Part shown: one piece after another, positions 1 to 5,780 of the stretch
Position numbering within the stretch: the first letter of the stretch is position 1
Layout: each line of letters begins with the position of its first letter
From: Bacteroidota bacterium
Lineage (GTDB): Bacteria; Bacteroidota; Bacteroidia; M30B66
Reading direction: 5' to 3'
Assembly: GCA_020438185.1 (NCBI GenBank)
Contig: JAGQVC010000026.1
Location: forward strand, 1-10,271
Length of the DNA: 10,271 nt
Translations under genes and position numbers: made by a program
Notes under the pieces: generated by a model
Databases searched by the model: none
Told to the model about the DNA's origin: nothing
What the model saw: only the letters and a program-made list of their open reading frames with translations

Positions 1-188
1 TGACTAAGAATCAAAGTTGGCCTCTGAACCTGTTCAATCACATTGGCAATGGTAAATGTTTTTCCTGAGCCGGTTACTCCGAGCAATACCTGCGCATGCT
101 CCGAATTTATTATTCCCTGAGAAAGCTGGCGTATAGCCTCCGGCTGATCACCAGTTGGATCAAATTCCGAAATCAATTCAAACTTCAT
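1..188 (-). CDS. uvrB: UvrABC system protein B, N-terminal part (cut by window edge)
   Basis: UvrB is the damage-verification helicase of nucleotide excision repair. It is loaded by UvrA onto damaged DNA and then recruits UvrC. Only the first 62 residues are present; the gene runs off the left edge. The start (MKFELISEFDPTGDQPEAI) matches the highly conserved UvrB N-terminus, with the TGDQPEAI segment at residues 12-19. A Walker A P-loop, GVTGSGKT, lies at residues 37-44, followed by FTIANVIEQVQRPTLIL. The ATG at 186-188 is the natural start because the family begins exactly there. It lies 18 bases after the stop of the MerR-family gene on the same strand, so the two are probably co-transcribed. 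No separate TAnnTTTG box was seen in that gap. The family call is very secure; the rest of the protein cannot be checked. Confidence 0.96.
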   Translation of the reverse strand, partial: MKFELISEFDPTGDQPEAIRQLSQGIINSEHAQVLLGVTGSGKTFTIANVIEQVQRPTLILS

Positions 189-206
189 GATTGTAATGCG
201 CTTTTT

Positions 207-545
207 TTAAAGTGCATTTTTAACTTCAGTTAAAAATGATTTCACTTTTTCTAATCTTCTGACTAATTCCAGATTTAAATCCAAATCTTCCTTAGGTGCC
301 TTCAGCTTTTGTCTGGCGCCTTCGAGCGTATAACCTCTTTCTTTTACCAAATGAAAAATCAAATCAAAATTCTTTAAATCCGATTTTGTGAACAAGCGAT
401 TTCCCTTTTTATTTTTCCCCGGCTTAATAATATCGAATTCTTTCTCCCAGAATCTGATTAGTGAGGTGTTCACATCATACCTCGCTGCTACCTCACCAAT
501 GGTGTAGAACAACTTTTCATCATCATGAATATCTGATACTGACAT
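207..545 (-). CDS. MerR-family transcriptional regulator (112 aa)
   Basis: This is a small DNA-binding regulator. The winged helix-turn-helix occupies about residues 14-65. YTIGEVAARYDVNTSLIRFW (14-33) is the recognition part, the wing is GKNKKGNRLFTKSDLKNF (43-60), and GYTLEGARQKL (71-81) is the usual second helix pair. The C-terminal part is only a short, probably coiled dimerisation helix. There is no effector domain and no cysteine metal site, so it is not a metal sensor of the MerR/CueR kind. I chose the ATG at 543-545. The reading frame could open at a TTG at 549-551, but that codon lies inside the promoter's TATATTTG box. It is followed after 18 bases by uvrB on the same strand. Its target and signal are unknown; control of uvrB or of itself is only an inference. 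Confidence 0.88.
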   Translation of the reverse strand: MSVSDIHDDEKLFYTIGEVAARYDVNTSLIRFWEKEFDIIKPGKNKKGNRLFTKSDLKNFDLIFHLVKERGYTLEGARQKLKAPKEDLDLNLELVRRLEKVKSFLTEVKNAL

Positions 546-548
546 GCA

Positions 549-582
549 CAAATATAACCTTAAATCAACCAGTCCGGCAAAA
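549..582 (-). promoter_or_regulatory. Bacteroidota-type promoter of the MerR gene, abutting its start codon
   Basis: Read on the minus strand, TTTTG (582-578) is followed by a 21-base spacer and TATATTTG (556-549). This fits the known Bacteroidota pattern TTG/TTTG, 17-23 bases, TAnnTTTG. Transcription would be expected about 4-7 bases past the second box, at roughly 545-542, which is the ATG itself. The message would then have almost no 5' leader. The box match is seen directly; the start site is inferred. Confidence 0.7.
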
Positions 583-742
583 CTCTAATGCCACTTTTGT
601 AGGCATTGTGAAAAACAATAAATATCATTCTTCTGCCTCTTAATCATTTATTGGTATATAATCTAATTGTTAAGTTCTTGTTAATCAGATTTCAAAGTGA
701 TCCTATTGAATTTTTCGAAAAAATCTTACAACTAATTTTTAC

Positions 743-793
743 ATGAATACACATCACCCCAAAGGGTGGTTTTGGGCAGGTGTATTTAGTTAA
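743..793 (+). CDS. Possible 16-residue leader peptide with two Trp codons
   Basis: An ATG at 743 opens a 16-codon frame, MNTHHPKGWFWAGVFS, ending in TAA at 791-793. It stops 122 bases before the alpha-oxoamine synthase start. Two of three consecutive codons are TGG (767-769 and 773-775). These lie in the loop and 3' arm of a local inverted repeat and just before a stretch that pairs with 858-865, an arrangement that recalls amino-acid attenuators. Against it: frames of this length are common by chance, there is no Shine-Dalgarno sequence, and no good promoter is seen upstream (TAATTTTT at 733-740 is a weak match). The gene downstream also has no known link to tryptophan. Treat it as a candidate only. 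Confidence 0.25.
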   Translation: MNTHHPKGWFWAGVFS

Positions 794-866
794 GTGTCTT
801 TTATTCAGCTGTTTGTCATGTTGATAAACCTGTCTATATCTTTAGAAGTTCCATTCTACCTGCCCG
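755..866 (+). promoter_or_regulatory. Set of alternative inverted repeats upstream of the alpha-oxoamine synthase
   Basis: Four pairings are visible. CACCC (755-759) pairs with GGGTG (764-768). CCCAAA (758-763) pairs with TTTGGG (771-776). GTTTGTCA (811-818) pairs with TGATAAAC (822-829), with one G-T pair. GGGCAGGT (774-781) pairs perfectly with ACCTGCCC (858-865). The last pairing shares bases 774-776 with the second, so the two cannot form at once, as in a two-state leader. If transcription starts only near 894, from the TACCTTTG box, this region is not in the mRNA and the repeats could instead be protein-binding sites. Confidence 0.35.
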
Positions 867-879
867 CTGCTGAGATAGA

Positions 880-887
880 TACCTTTG
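880..887 (+). promoter_or_regulatory. Candidate -7 box (TACCTTTG) for the alpha-oxoamine synthase
   Basis: TACCTTTG matches the Bacteroidota -7 consensus TAnnTTTG and lies 28 bases before the ATG at 916. No TTG or TTTG occurs 17-23 bases upstream, so the match is half a promoter. Expected transcription start would be about 892-894, giving a leader of roughly 20 bases. Confidence 0.5.
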
Positions 888-915
888 ACACATAAATCAA
901 GAATGATATGCGATT

Positions 916-2190
916 ATGAGTCAAACAACTACAGTTAGTAAAACCAGACATGAGCAGATTCTGGATACTATCGATGAAGTGACAAAAATTTCATCCGGGT
1001 TGGGAATTGCTCAACTGGAAATTGAGGATGAAGAAATCAACGGAAGGACAATTCGCCTGAAAGGCAGAGATGTAGTCAACTTTGGCTCTTGTTCTTACCT
1101 TGGATTGGAAAAGCATCCCGATATTATTCAGGGTGTCGTGAATGCTGTAACTAAATATGGTTCACAGTTTTCATCCTCCAGAGCTTATGCTTCCGTTACT
1201 TTGTATTCCGAAGCAGAGAATTTATTCGAAGAGATTTTCGAACGTCCTGTGCTTTTGGCACCAACGGTTACTCTTGGCCATTTATCCAACATCCCGGTTT
1301 TGGTAGGCGACAGGGATGCTGTAATCCTTGATTTGCAGGTTCATTCATGTGTGCAAACTGCAACGCAACTGGTTAAAGCCAGGGGCGTTCATGTTGAACT
1401 TATCAGACATAATCGTATGGATATTCTTGAGGAACGAATTCTTGAACTCAGGGATAAGTATGACAAAATTTGGTACATGGCTGATGGCGTGTACTCCATG
1501 TATGGTGATTTTTTACCTCTGGACGATTTGTACCGTTTGCTTGATAAATACGATCAGCTTAATCTGTATGTTGATGATGCTCATGGAACAGGGTGGGCTG
1601 GTAAGCATGGTGTAGGATATGTGCTTAGTCAAAAACCCTTTCACCCGAGGTTGTTTTTAGTTGCAGGTTTAGCAAAAAGTTTTGCCGCCTGCGGCGGAGT
1701 TTTGGTTTTTCCCGATGAAAGAACAAAGCAAAGAGTAAGAAACTGCGGTGGAACATTTATCTTCTCAGGACCAATTCAACCTCCAATGCTTGGGGCCATC
1801 ATTGCATCTGCAAAATTGCACCTCAGCGAGGACATAAAAAAATATCAGGCAGAGCTTCAAAAACGAGTTGATTATTTTGTTGAAACCTGCAAGAGCTTTA
1901 AGCTTCCTCTGATAGGTGAATCCAATTCGCCAATATTCTTCATTGGTGTTGGTAAGCCTGGTGTTGGTTACAACATGGTAACTCGTGTAATGAATAAGGG
2001 ATTTTATATTAATTTGAGTGTATTCCCAAGTGTTCCATATAAGAATACCGGGTTACGCATTCCAATTACTGTAAATCATACATTCGAAGATATCTACAAT
2101 GTGCTTTCTGCTATTGCAGAACAATTACCTTTCGCACTCGAAGACAATAACTCTTCAATGGAAGATATCAGAAAAGCATTTAAAATTTAA
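916..2190 (+). CDS. Alpha-oxoamine synthase family PLP enzyme (serine palmitoyltransferase / KBL / AONS-like)
   Basis: This family condenses an amino acid with an acyl thioester and releases CO2. Products include ketosphinganine, capnine precursors, aminoketobutyrate or aminooxononanoate. The 424-residue length is near the family norm. Visible family features, in order: NFGSCSYLGL (55-64), matching the N-x-x-S-x-NYLGL signature; His143 in LQVHSC, the ring-stacking His; ADGVYSMYGDFLPLDDL (189-205); DDAHGTG (220-226), with Asp220 for the pyridine nitrogen and His223; LAKSFAACGG (252-261), with Lys254 as Schiff-base lysine; and RIPITVNHTFEDI (381-393). It is divergent: the usual SGxxAN stretch reads TVTLGH (117-122), DEAHS reads DDAHG, and T-S-K reads L-A-K. 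The substrate cannot be read from sequence. A lipid role (sphingolipid or sulfonolipid, common in this phylum) is plausible; an alpha-aminoketone signal synthase of the CqsA/LqsA kind is an alternative. It stands alone, with its own terminator. Confidence 0.88.
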   Translation: MSQTTTVSKTRHEQILDTIDEVTKISSGLGIAQLEIEDEEINGRTIRLKGRDVVNFGSCSYLGLEKHPDIIQGVVNAVTKYGSQFSSSRAYASVTLYSEAENLFEEIFERPVLLAPTVTLGHLSNIPVLVGDRDAVILDLQVHSCVQTATQLVKARGVHVELIRHNRMDILEERILELRDKYDKIWYMADGVYSMYGDFLPLDDLYRLLDKYDQLNLYVDDAHGTGWAGKHGVGYVLSQKPFHPRLFLVAGLAKSFAACGGVLVFPDERTKQRVRNCGGTFIFSGPIQPPMLGAIIASAKLHLSEDIKKYQAELQKRVDYFVETCKSFKLPLIGESNSPIFFIGVGKPGVGYNMVTRVMNKGFYINLSVFPSVPYKNTGLRIPITVNHTFEDIYNVLSAIAEQLPFALEDNNSSMEDIRKAFKI

Positions 2191-2206
2191 AGTTTAGAAT
2201 TATTTT

Positions 2207-2246
2207 AAAGGGGGATGATTTTAAAAAAACATCCCCCTTTTTTATT
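2207..2246 (+). terminator. Intrinsic terminator after the alpha-oxoamine synthase
   Basis: A perfect 11-base-pair inverted repeat, AAAGGGGGATG (2207-2217) and CATCCCCCTTT (2230-2240), encloses a 12-base AT loop and runs into a T tract (2238-2243). It starts 17 bases after the stop codon. The stem is also perfect on the minus strand, with a shorter T run there. It may therefore also stop transcripts arriving from the DUF4440 gene, making it possibly bidirectional. Confidence 0.92.
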
Positions 2247-2316
2247 TAAAAGAATTAATCTCTAAATTAATTTAAGGTCTCTGTAATCTTTTCATGATCG
2301 AAGGTTCATACGCATG

Positions 2317-2330
2317 TTTGTTTAAACAAA
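2317..2330. repeat. 14-base perfect palindrome
   Basis: TTTGTTTAAACAAA reads the same on both strands. It lies in the convergent spacer, 22 bases past the stop of the DUF4440 gene. It has almost no G or C, so it would be a weak terminator; a protein-binding site is the other possibility. A weaker 7-base inverted repeat (AATTAAT 2253-2259, ATTAATT 2266-2272) lies nearby. No function can be assigned. Confidence 0.4.
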
Positions 2331-2352
2331 AACAAGTAACAAAACAACTTCG

Positions 2353-2829
2353 TTAGTGGTGATTATAGCTCAAAACCTCTCTGAGAATCCATTCACCATT
2401 AATTAGCAGGTAAACATGTGTGAATTTGGCGGTGCTTGTATGTCTGTCAAATTTGCCCTGCTCTCTGATATAAAAGTCATGTACTCCCTTTTGAATCACT
2501 CCATAAAGTTCTCCGTTGTTGAATAATGGAAATACTTCCAACGTTTCCTGCCGAACTTTTCGAATTGGTTTACCGGCAGAATCCGGACAAATGTTGTCTT
2601 TAATACTAATTAAAAATTCTCTTTTATTCTGGATTCCTCCCTGATCATGGTAAAATATTAAATTATCATGTGTCATTTTCGCCAAAAAGGAGGTATCGCA
2701 CTGATTAAATCCGACTTCAAAAAACAAACTGTCATGCTTTTTCAATTCAATAAAAAGCTCAGATACTTTCAGTTCCTGTGATGTGGCAATGCCGGAAATC
2801 AGAATAAAACAAACTGAAAATAATTTCAT
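2353..2829 (-). CDS. Secreted DUF4440 / NTF2-like protein (158 aa)
   Basis: The protein starts with a short signal peptide (KLFSVCFILISGIATSQ, cleavage likely near residue 18), so it probably works in the periplasm. The rest fits the SnoaL/DUF4440 type of the NTF2-like cone fold. Features are an N-terminal helix with LKKHDSLFFEVGFNQCD (29-45), HDNLIFYHDQGG (54-65), NKREFLISIK (68-77), and a C-terminal strand set ending GKFDRHTSTAKFTHVYLLIN (125-144) then GEWILREVLSYNHH (145-158). Proteins of this fold bind small ligands or act as enzymes; nothing here tells which. It follows the LytTR regulator gene after 52 bases on the same strand. No TAnnTTTG box is visible in that gap, so read-through from the upstream operon is likely. 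A role as effector or accessory of that operon is inference. Confidence 0.8.
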   Translation of the reverse strand: MKLFSVCFILISGIATSQELKVSELFIELKKHDSLFFEVGFNQCDTSFLAKMTHDNLIFYHDQGGIQNKREFLISIKDNICPDSAGKPIRKVRQETLEVFPLFNNGELYGVIQKGVHDFYIREQGKFDRHTSTAKFTHVYLLINGEWILREVLSYNHH

Positions 2830-2881
2830 TTTTCCGATTTTAACTCGAGAAATTTCGATCTCAATATTTCTGTTTCTACTA

Positions 2882-3631
2882 TTATAAATTAAGACTTTGT
2901 CTCAATTTCTGATATCCCGAACGACTTACATTTAAGCGAGTTTGATCTTTCAATATAACCCAGTGATTTTCCTTCTCAGCTTGTTCTATTCGATTTAATT
3001 CCTGAATATTTAGTAGAACTGAGCGATGAATCCGGACAAATTGTTCTTGTGGAAGTACCTGTTCGTAATAAGACAGGGTCTGTTTTTTCAGGAACATATC
3101 ATCAGGCGTAAATATTTTCACATAATCATCATATGCTTCCAGATACCGAATGTTATTTATGGGGATAATTCGGATTTCAGACCCTGATTTTACAGCGATA
3201 CGTTCTATTTCTTCCTGTTCGCTTTGAATGGTATCCAGGAGTTTATTATTTGAATTAACCTGGGCGGGTATTTTGTTTGATTGCCTTTCTCTGAATTTGG
3301 AAATTGCGCGACTAAATCTTACTTTATCAAATGGCTTAAGCAAGTAATCAACCGCTGATTTGTCAAAGGCTTTGATTGCATACTGGTCAAAAGCGGTAGT
3401 AAAAATAATTTCCGGAGCGGGATCTAATAATTCAAGCAGCTCAAATCCATCAAGTTTGGGCATCTGCACATCAAGGAAAACGAGGTCCGGTTTGTGCTTC
3501 TGAATTGCTTTCATTGCATCAAAACCATTAGCGCACTCATCCATTATTTCGATATCTGCATGGTCTGCCAGAAAGGATTTTACCAATTTTCGGGCAAGCG
3601 ATTCATCGTCAACAATAATTACTTTAATCAT
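2882..3631 (-). CDS. LytTR-family response regulator
   Basis: This is the DNA-binding partner of the kinase encoded just upstream. A CheY-like receiver covers residues 1-120. It has acidic residues Asp8/Asp9, phospho-acceptor Asp54 in VFLDVQMP, Thr79 in FTTAF, and Lys99 in YLLKPF. A LytTR DNA-binding domain covers about 142-247: IAVKSGSEIRIIPINNIRYL, then DDYVKIF, then FVRIHRSVLLNI (198-209), and near the end RLNVSRSGYQKLRQSL. All phosphorylation residues are in place, so the protein should be active. Its ATG overlaps the kinase stop codon by four bases (ATGA, 3628-3631), a usual sign of coupled translation. LytTR proteins often regulate their own operon; the repeats upstream of the LiaF-like gene are candidate sites, though this is not shown by sequence alone. 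Confidence 0.95.
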   Translation of the reverse strand: MIKVIIVDDESLARKLVKSFLADHADIEIMDECANGFDAMKAIQKHKPDLVFLDVQMPKLDGFELLELLDPAPEIIFTTAFDQYAIKAFDKSAVDYLLKPFDKVRFSRAISKFRERQSNKIPAQVNSNNKLLDTIQSEQEEIERIAVKSGSEIRIIPINNIRYLEAYDDYVKIFTPDDMFLKKQTLSYYEQVLPQEQFVRIHRSVLLNIQELNRIEQAEKENHWVILKDQTRLNVSRSGYQKLRQSLNL

Positions 3632-4653
3632 GATTTAGCCGGAATTAAAAGTTCTACATTAAAAACACCGCTCTGTCTGGAAATTTTCATTAAGTCGTTT
3701 CTGTTATAAAGTAATTGCAGCCTTCTGCTAACCGAATTTAAACCAAAGCCGGTTCCTTTTCTTCCGGTGCTGGTTTCAGCGTCGTATGGGTTTTCAATAT
3801 TTATTTTCAGGTAGCCATTTTTTATTTCCGCCTCAAGGCGGATTTTAATGCTTCCTGTATTACCATATAAACCAAATTTAATCGCATTTTCTGTTAATGG
3901 CTGTAGAAGCAGGGCTGGTATTTGAGTTTCCAGGGCACTTTCCGAAATCTGCATTTCAACTTTTAACCTATCCTCAAACCGTATAGCTTCAATATCTAAA
4001 TACAATCTTAAATGCCTGATTTCTTCTTCGAATGACCTGAATTGTGTACTTGTTTTATTTACCGATCCTCTTAGGAAATCTGCCAGTGTTTGCAGCATCA
4101 TTGAAGCTGCTTGCGGATCAAATTGAAGTAAGGCTTGAATAGAATTAAGACTGTTAAAAAGGAAATGAGGCTGTAATTGCTGGCGCAGTTCACTCAGTTC
4201 TGCTTGTCGTATTAATTCTTTTTCATCATTTCTTCTTTTAAGTTCAATATTGCGCTCAGCCAGGAGCTGGGTAAACCAGACAAAAAATCCGAACGTTTGA
4301 AAAATGATGAAAATTACAAGTACTAAAAAGAAAAAGGGTAGGTTAGTGGATTCGGTAATATACAAAGGGCGTTCAAGAAATTCCGAAGAAAATAATTCAA
4401 CCACTTTTACCGAACCATAAGCAAGCAAAAGATTACCAAGAGTTAAAGTGAGAGCCCTGGATATTCCCGGTTTTGATAACCGCAGCGTGAATCCGGTTCC
4501 GGCAAGAAATAATGCAATCGTTAAAGCCATTGTCAAAGCTTCTGACCAGGATTGCTGAAGCGAAACACCTTCATCATACAACACAGCCAAATGCAGGCAA
4601 AACCAAATTATGGCAAAACCTGCAACGCTAATCCACAACACCCCTCTTTTCAT
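3628..4653 (-). CDS. LytS/YehU-type sensor histidine kinase (HisKA_5-like, 341 aa)
   Basis: This is an inner-membrane sensor kinase. About four hydrophobic segments fill the N-terminal 130 residues (near 4-24, 39-57, 68-86 and 105-130), with no large periplasmic domain, so the stimulus is likely sensed in the membrane or through a partner protein. A short coiled linker (131-158) leads to the phospho-acceptor motif LRQQLQPHFLFNSLNSIQAL (156-175), with His163. The ATP-binding part shows the N-box LQPLTENAIKFGL (250-262) with Asn256 and the G-box GTGFGLNSVSRRLQLLY (300-316). These are marks of the His_kinase family that pairs with LytTR regulators. The start codon overlaps the stop of the preceding small gene (TGATG, 4651-4655), and its own stop overlaps the regulator start. 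A LiaF-like membrane protein in the same operon is a candidate sensory partner. Confidence 0.94.
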   Translation of the reverse strand: MKRGVLWISVAGFAIIWFCLHLAVLYDEGVSLQQSWSEALTMALTIALFLAGTGFTLRLSKPGISRALTLTLGNLLLAYGSVKVVELFSSEFLERPLYITESTNLPFFFLVLVIFIIFQTFGFFVWFTQLLAERNIELKRRNDEKELIRQAELSELRQQLQPHFLFNSLNSIQALLQFDPQAASMMLQTLADFLRGSVNKTSTQFRSFEEEIRHLRLYLDIEAIRFEDRLKVEMQISESALETQIPALLLQPLTENAIKFGLYGNTGSIKIRLEAEIKNGYLKINIENPYDAETSTGRKGTGFGLNSVSRRLQLLYNRNDLMKISRQSGVFNVELLIPAKS

Positions 4654-4967
4654 CAGGCGCTAATCAGTTGAAGCCCTTCGGGCGAAAAAACATTCAATTC
4701 TTCACGATTCAAAGTACGGGTTAGAAAGACTTTATCCTTGCTCTGGTTTTGAACCGGAATCAAATATCTTAAATGGATGAAATTCCATATTTGGAAACCA
4801 TCAGCTGCGGTATCCAAAACTTCGTTTTCCGACTGAGCTATTTCAATTGCCAGTTGTTCAGCATGTCTTTCATTCTCTGCTTCCAGTCTAATCAGGTGCT
4901 CTTCGTAAAATTCCCTGCCCGAGCCGGTCATTTTTACTTCATAAATTAGTGAGGCTATAAAATCCAT
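4653..4967 (-). CDS. Small DUF4288-like protein (104 aa)
   Basis: This is a small soluble protein with no signal peptide or membrane segment. The pattern FYEEHLIRLEAENERHAEQL (20-39), followed after about 20 residues by FQIWNFIHLRYLIPV (58-72), recalls the DUF4288 family. In that family an E-x-x-x-L/I-x-A-x-x-x-x-x-A helix is followed by a W-x-F-x-x-V-x-x-L strand. The match is from memory of the pattern and is moderate. The biochemical function of that family is unknown to me. The gene sits between the LiaF-like gene (8-base gap) and the kinase gene (one-base TGATG overlap), so it is almost certainly made with them. A role in signalling, for example between LiaF and the kinase, is guesswork from position. 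Confidence 0.6.
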   Translation of the reverse strand: MDFIASLIYEVKMTGSGREFYEEHLIRLEAENERHAEQLAIEIAQSENEVLDTAADGFQIWNFIHLRYLIPVQNQSKDKVFLTRTLNREELNVFSPEGLQLISA

Positions 4968-4975
4968 GATTTTGA

Positions 4976-5752
4976 CTAATAGCTTTTTATATCAATCCCC
5001 CCAAATATAGCAGTGCCCCTTAAAATCAGGATCTTCTTTTCGTCCAGTTCATCGGCCGCAGGCTGATGCCTTTTATCTTCTACACCGCCTGCAATAGCTA
5101 CGAGTTCTGAACGTACTTCCCAGTTTGAAGGAATAATCAATTTGACACCTCCAAAAACAAGCGAAACATCAATAGTCACGGGTTCTGTAATATCTGCTCC
5201 TCCCAGGTCAATTTCGCTTCCACCCATCATGCAAACGACGCGGCCACCTTTGAAATTCTTTGAAAAATAACGTTTCTTAATGCCACCAAAAACAGCACTT
5301 GAATTCAGAAAATCATCTTCCGATTCATCCTGATTGGGAAAACCACCGGAACTTTGACTTTGCATGCGCCTTTTAAAATGGCGATGCCGGGCAGATCTGC
5401 CCGGGCTTACCATCATCCACACTCCAGCTGCTATAATAACAATGGGCCAAATGAAAGGTCCAATTCTGAGGTCTGGTATAAAGTCATCCAACAATAGAAA
5501 TCCTCCTACCAGCATAAGAAATAATCCGGCGGGGCGTTTGAATTCATGCCTCGCCCAAACGTAGAGACCGATTGTTACTAGAAGCATTTCGAAACTGAAC
5601 ATCCAATAAGGAAATTCCATTCCGGCGCGCTTTAGTAAAATTGCCGAACCGGCCAGGACAATGACAAGGCCGCCAAAAAATCTCCCCAGCCTGCTGTTAC
5701 GCTTCGGGTGATAGGGAGCTGATTCAGTTGATTTTTGATAATTTTCTTCCAT
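4976..5752 (-). CDS. LiaF-like membrane protein with C-terminal LiaF domain
   Basis: The first half holds about four hydrophobic segments (near 23-40, 50-66, 74-90 and 98-116), of the LiaI/LiaF-TM type (DUF5668-like). A basic linker (HRHFKRRM, 123-130) and an acidic patch (DESEDD, 142-147) follow. The second half is built of glycine-rich strand repeats: AVFGGIKK (153-160), CMMGGSEIDL (174-183), LVFGGVKLIIP (198-208), AIAGGVED (219-226) and AIFGGIDIK (248-256). This is the pattern of the cell-wall-active antibiotic response domain (PF09922). In Firmicutes, LiaF holds the LiaS kinase inactive until the envelope is damaged. Here the gene opens an operon with a LytS-type kinase and LytTR regulator, so a similar control role is likely but unproven. 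The ATG at 5750-5752 lies 20 bases past a TATGTTTG promoter box. Confidence 0.85.
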   Translation of the reverse strand: MEENYQKSTESAPYHPKRNSRLGRFFGGLVIVLAGSAILLKRAGMEFPYWMFSFEMLLVTIGLYVWARHEFKRPAGLFLMLVGGFLLLDDFIPDLRIGPFIWPIVIIAAGVWMMVSPGRSARHRHFKRRMQSQSSGGFPNQDESEDDFLNSSAVFGGIKKRYFSKNFKGGRVVCMMGGSEIDLGGADITEPVTIDVSLVFGGVKLIIPSNWEVRSELVAIAGGVEDKRHQPAADELDEKKILILRGTAIFGGIDIKSY

Positions 5753-5772
5753 TGCTTATTGATTTGATAGGA

Positions 5773-5780
5773 CAAACATA
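5773..5780 (-). promoter_or_regulatory. Candidate -7 box (TATGTTTG) of the liaF-like operon
   Basis: Read on the minus strand, TATGTTTG fits TAnnTTTG exactly and lies 20 bases before the LiaF-like ATG. The expected transcription start is about 5766-5769. No clear TTG lies 17-23 bases upstream (TTTC is the nearest), so the promoter may need an activator. Such dependence would suit control by the operon's own LytTR regulator, but this is inference. Confidence 0.6.

Larger units (their letters stand above)
552..915. other. 364-base divergent intergenic region
   Basis: This spacer separates the minus-strand MerR-uvrB genes from the plus-strand alpha-oxoamine synthase. It is mostly AT-rich. At the left end it holds the MerR promoter. 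Further in are a 12-base palindrome TTTTTCGAAAAA (711-722) and a short Trp-containing reading frame (743-793). A set of inverted repeats spans 755-865, and a TACCTTTG promoter-like box lies at 880-887. Two short patches (about 752-782 and 857-872) are visibly richer in G and C than the rest, and they pair with each other. No known riboswitch or RNA gene was recognised. Confidence 0.6.

Noticed and set aside
207..551. TTG at 549-551 as start of the MerR gene
   Set aside because: The TTG lies inside the TATATTTG promoter box and adds only two residues; the ATG at 543-545 is the better start.
711..722. TTTTTCGAAAAA palindrome as a regulator site
   Set aside because: Short AT palindromes of this kind are common in such a base composition, and nothing positions it relative to a promoter; it is only mentioned in the intergenic entry.
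868..912. THI-box (TPP riboswitch) resemblance: GCTGAGATAGATACCTTTGA
   Set aside because: CTGAGA and ACC-TTTGA recall the TPP aptamer, but the second conserved half (CCTGAT, then the GG-TAATACC-AGCG type element) is missing, and the gene is not a thiamine gene. TACCTTTG is better read as a -7 promoter box.
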